NCBI GenBank assembly: GCA_038380795.1
Contig: CM076267.1
Location: 6,679,501-6,743,500 of the forward strand
Origin: Pyrocephalus nanus
Taxonomy: Eukaryota; Chordata; Aves; Passeriformes; Tyrannidae
Reading direction: 5' to 3'
Length of the DNA stretch: 64,000 nt
The position numbers were made by a program, and so were the translations under genes. How positions within the stretch are numbered: position 1 is the stretch's first letter; each line of letters starts with the position of its first letter. Under the pieces are notes generated by a model. That model ran no database searches, was not told the DNA's origin, and was given only the letters and a program-made list of their open reading frames with translations. This document shows positions 59,991 through 64,000 of this stretch, one piece after another.

Positions 59991-62452
59991 TGTTATTAAT
60001 TAAACAGATATGGAATGAAGGGAGGAAGGAAGAAAGTAAATTTTCCTAGGACTTCATGCATTGGGGGTGAAACTTCTGGCTCTGTAACAGTATGACATGG
60101 CAATTAGGATATTTAAAAACGTTTTATGAAGAGAACCAATGTTATCAAGAGACTTTTAATAATACCCAATGACCACACCACCATCAGGGTACTGATCCCT
60201 TTCCTTATTTGCTTGCTGGTCTCCTGGTTATGTGTATTTTGTCAGTTGTTCTTTCAGACAGTATGCCTTACATTCATTACTGATTGTTAGTAGACTTTCC
60301 AGGTAAATGGGGGACTGCAGCAAAAAAAACACATTAGTGTTTCCAATATTACCATGAATCAGGGGATGTTTATCAAGCAGAAGGATACAGCTTTGAACAG
60401 ATTTCTTTAATAACCTTGCATCTCCTTAGGCATCTGACCCTTGGAGAAAGCCCATTCAGGTGCTTAGAAACCCTTACCAGTTGCTTAGCTACCTTCTTTC
60501 TGGAGTTTAGGCTTATGTAAACAGCAATAATAAAATCACCTCCATAACTCTATGTATGCAACTCTAAACTGAATATACCTGAATAAAGTGCCCTTTGCTG
60601 TGTTCCCTTTTTCTGCACGGGTGTGTTATGGATGAACATTCCCGTGGCACCTTGTTCTCCTGCTCTTTACATTCTGGTGCAGTTCATTTTTGGAAGACAG
60701 GGGAAGTAAAAAGCCATCACCGTTGTCACCTTCCTTGCTGCTGAGGGAGTTGGGCCCTTTGGGGCTGCTGGGAAACGTGGGGAGTCACTGCCTGCTGAAT
60801 TTCTTCCTCACTGAGAAAACGGGATGCCAGCTGAGACTGTAAGGTGGAGCAAAGCTCTCCTTCCAAAGTCATTGTAACCCTTTTTCCCCTCTTGCTCATG
60901 TTCAGTGACACCCCTTGAGAACATTCAGTCATGGGCAGCCTGCCCTAGAGAAGTTACAGTGGGTATATGTGCATTGCAATTAGGCAGGGAATATGGGAAT
61001 TGTGATGTATCCTACTTTTGCACTCAAAGCTTGAAAGAATTAGAAGCCCCCTTTTATGTGAGGACATCCTACAAGGTTAGCTCTGGCTCTTCTCTCTCCT
61101 CTCCTCTGATTCAAATGAGAAAGCAGACTGGTCTATATGGTTGCAGGGTATATTCTCTCTTGGTTCACAGAATTAAAAATAAAAAAACTCTCTGTAATTT
61201 TCAGCCTTTGTAGTGTATTTAAATTTTCCTGTGTGGATTGGCTCTGCTGTGCTGGTTAGCCTGGCTAAATGAGCACTGTCTAGTTAGGTGGTGTTGAATG
61301 AAAATAATCCTCTCGGTTCAGACCCAACACATCAGTCACTCTGAAAAAACTGGGGATGATTTTATCTGTGCCATACACACGAAAGAGATTTGAAGCACAG
61401 ATGGCAAAATCCACACCTACCCACAGTTCAGGGCAAACCTCTGTGGCTGGAGGAAGAACTCCTTTGTGATGAGTGAAGGGAACACCTAAGTGGTCTGGAA
61501 AAGTGTCAAACACATGGAGCTGGCCTACAAACTTCAAAGAGCTCAGAACTTACCTCTGCAACCCTTGTGTAGTTCTCAGTTACTGTGAGTTCATCCTTAC
61601 ATGACACTGGCATCTCTCTCCCACACAGAGAGGCACAGGGGAGAGTTTTCAAGGTAAGTATTCACCTGTGCTTGAATATGTGCTTTATAGGAAGGGAAAT
61701 TTTCTTTTAAACCACACTGAAAATTTCTAAACCATTCTTTCTTCTGAAATACTTAGCCAAAATTCTGCGTCCAGGTGCGGTGCTAGATACAAGTTTGAGA
61801 GGTGTTCCATTAGCTGAGTTATTAAACACTGTAATTTCTCCCTAAATTCATGATACCAAATTCAGACAAAAGTAAAGTATTCCTAAACTTTGCTGTTATC
61901 CAGGCAGAAATGCATGTGTGCATAAGGTTGTCCCTGCACACACACACAAATCATTGCACATAGAAGTTATATTAAATATGAAATAGAAAATGTATATATA
62001 TTTATACATTCTAAAATCTGTTTCAAAAACTGTGGCATCTGCAGCCTTGGCAATGATTTTCCTGGAGCTAGATCCAAAAGCTATTTAATTTATGAAAACC
62101 TCTCCTTTCACTCCACTTGCAGTTGATGAGGAGTGTTTATGTATGTTGACTGGTATTTACACATAGGTCGACAGATATAAAATCGGGGATATGATGTTTT
62201 CTGTACTGGAATTTGGTAATCACCATAAAAATAAATATTACAGAAATTCTCTAAAAGCTTTAATTTCCAGCTTCAGGGGAATGACAGAATCTCTGATCAT
62301 CTGCTGCCAGGCTGGGAGCAGTGCTCAAGCCAGGAGGGTGGTTGTAAGGCAGGTGTACTCTGAGTGCAGCTGCACAGTCTGTGCAGACCAGGGACCAGAA
62401 AATAGGTCATGAGAGTTTTCAAAGTCTCCCAAGTTGTAGAAATGTCTGTTAG

Positions 62453-62491
62453 CTTTTTTTTTTTGCTTTTTTTTTTTTTTTTTTTTTTTTT
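62453..62491. repeat. Poly-T tract
   Basis: Nearly forty T bases are interrupted once by GC. It could be a minus-strand poly-A tail, but no retroelement body is recognisable next to it. Confidence 0.9.
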
Positions 62492-64000
62492 CTGGCAGAT
62501 ATTTAATACCTGGAATATCAAATTATTTATGGAACCGTTGCCCCAGTTCAACTTCATGATTTTAGAGGATGTAAACACCCTGTTCTGCAGCAACTAGTTG
62601 AGCTCCCAAGGGATAATAAAAGTTTTAGAAGGCCTATAACATTTCCAGCATGAAATGTACCCCTAGCAGAGCTAATCTGAATTTCAGATTTAAACAGCAT
62701 TTCCCCTCCATGTGTTCGAAGAAGAGGTTAGACCCTGTGACATCATAGAATATCTTTTTAAACAAAATAATTGAGAAATTAACTTCCAATGGTAATTTGT
62801 ACTATTACTTGAATCCTCTTGATTGTGTAAGCTGGTTTGGACTTCTGTTTTTTATGGTGAGAAAAAGAAGTGGCTGTAATGATGCTGATCTGGATTCTGG
62901 CAGTTGGGGGTGGATTATGGAACATGTGTGATGAACAGCAAGCCCACTTTGTTCCTTTTAAAGTGCATCTTAAATTGACTCTATTCCCTCTTCACCCAGC
63001 ACCAGGCAGGTGTAAATACTCAGAACAGTTGTGGTTCTGTACAGTTCAATGTCCAAAACCTCTTCAATGACTAAAGCTGACAACAGAGAAGCTCCAGCAC
63101 CAGCAATACAACTACCTCATTGCACACGAGGAAGTTTAAGATTGGCAGTAGAGAATGACAAACGAGGAGGAATCTCAGGGCTGGGGTTGATATTGAATTT
63201 TTTGCCTGTTCTTGAGAAATCTGGGCTGGCTGTGCCTGGAATTTGGTACTTGGCTACTGTAAACAGACTGCAAGAGCTGCCATAATACAAATGTTAAATG
63301 AAAATGGGCTTAGCTTTGTTTACACTGGCTGACAGCCTCTCATCTAGAAGAAATGTGGTGCAGGTTATTGCAGGCTCCAAGTTACTGATGAAGGGGCATT
63401 CACAGAATGTAATTTGTATTTGGGCATGGGAAGGAAGAACGAATACTAGAATATCAGTGAGTCAGGGAGATACAAGAGGGTTCCTGTCATGTGGCTGGAC
63501 ACAGAAGACACTTGATAAAAAGGTGTAGAGAGATACAGAGAGTGAAGGATGCTCAAAAATATTTTCCTGACAGCAAACACTTCTTGAGCAATTGCCTTCC
63601 CTGTTATGCCACATGATTTTTGAATGATTCCATACATAATATTCACCCTGTCACCCACTAATACTAAAATCCATTCTAATCATAGGGAAACAGGAATTAG
63701 CACTTTAACGTTTTTTTATTAAAATAATTACTTTTATAATTTAATTTTTTTTTTCTTACTTAAACTCTAGAGGTTTCCTTGGTGGGTTTATTCAGAGATT
63801 AAATCCCGTATCCGTCATAAAAGTGATTTGCTCAGCTTTGCTGAAAAAGCTCACATTACTCCTGGGTTTAGAGCTCACATTGCTCTCAGTGGCCTGCAGC
63901 TCATTTTAATGTGGAAGTTACAGTTCCCTGCAAAGTAATATTTTTAACGTTATCTCTTCACTTCAGTGGTGAAAACAGCCTGTAGAGGTTTTAGCATTCC

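Larger units (their letters stand above)
53825..64000 (+). other. TMEM163: TMEM163 intron 4 (partial, at least 10.2 kb)
   Basis: The intron begins with gtgagt and its acceptor is not reached. I looked on the + strand for the next expected segment (helix 3, starting near ACCILGV in mammals) and did not find it. The stretch holds CR1 pieces at 56680-57575 and 58085-58265 (both minus), an A tract (54918-54941), TTTG-rich sequence (59025-59085), a TATC-type repeat (59925-59990), a CA run near 61938-61948 and a long T tract (62453-62491). A 172-codon open frame at 54348-54866 and a minus-strand frame at 61280-61549 have no supporting signals. The final 200 bases before the window end look comparatively well preserved. 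Confidence 0.8.

Noticed and set aside
53825..64000. Search for TMEM163 exon 5
   Set aside because: No frame matches the third transmembrane helix expected after exon 4, and no acceptor is followed by a codon run completing Ile142. The exon is taken to lie outside the window.
1..64000. CRISPR arrays, phage or bacterial defence genes, tRNA or rRNA genes, intact provirus
   Set aside because: There are no spaced direct repeats, no cloverleaf with A and B boxes that I could recognise, no paired LTRs, and the sequence is clearly vertebrate intronic DNA.

Overview
The window is vertebrate nuclear DNA, most likely from a bird. It has a CpG-island promoter, GT-AG introns, AT-rich intronic sequence, microsatellites, and decayed CR1 LINE copies of the kind that dominates bird genomes. 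CR1 also occurs in other reptiles, so the bird call is an inference from its family and from the low overall repeat density. There is no prokaryotic gene, operon, CRISPR array, intact provirus or other compact gene system.

One gene is supported: the 5' part of TMEM163 (SLC30A11), on the + strand. TMEM163 is a small zinc-efflux transporter of synaptic vesicles and endolysosomes. I recognised four coding exons by joining the frames across splice sites: exon 1 (614-782), exon 2 (5807-5926), exon 3 (52610-52653) and exon 4 (53733-53824). The phases fit exactly (169+120+44+92 nt). They encode residues 1-141 plus two bases of codon 142: the cytosolic N-terminus, transmembrane helix 1 and helix 2 with its D113-xxx-D117 metal-site pair. 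Exon 5 and the rest of the gene were not found and should lie beyond position 64000.

Layout: 1 to about 1480 is a GC-rich CpG island with the 5' UTR, three upstream ATGs and exon 1. Intron 1 is 783-5806 and intron 2 is 5927-52609 (46.7 kb). Intron 3 is 52654-53732, and intron 4 runs from 53825 past the window end. The introns hold simple repeats, dead CR1 pieces (about 29470-29680 on +; 56680-57575 and about 58085-58265 on -), MIR-like fragments, and several unexplained blocks that look like possible conserved regulatory elements.

The most interesting points are an eight-glutamine tract in the TMEM163 N-terminus, an overlapping upstream reading frame that reads the same CAG tract as poly-alanine, an acidic dileucine motif split by the first intron, and an intron 2 that could carry long-range regulatory DNA. 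I found no convincing undescribed biological system. Conservation and transcription cannot be judged from one sequence.
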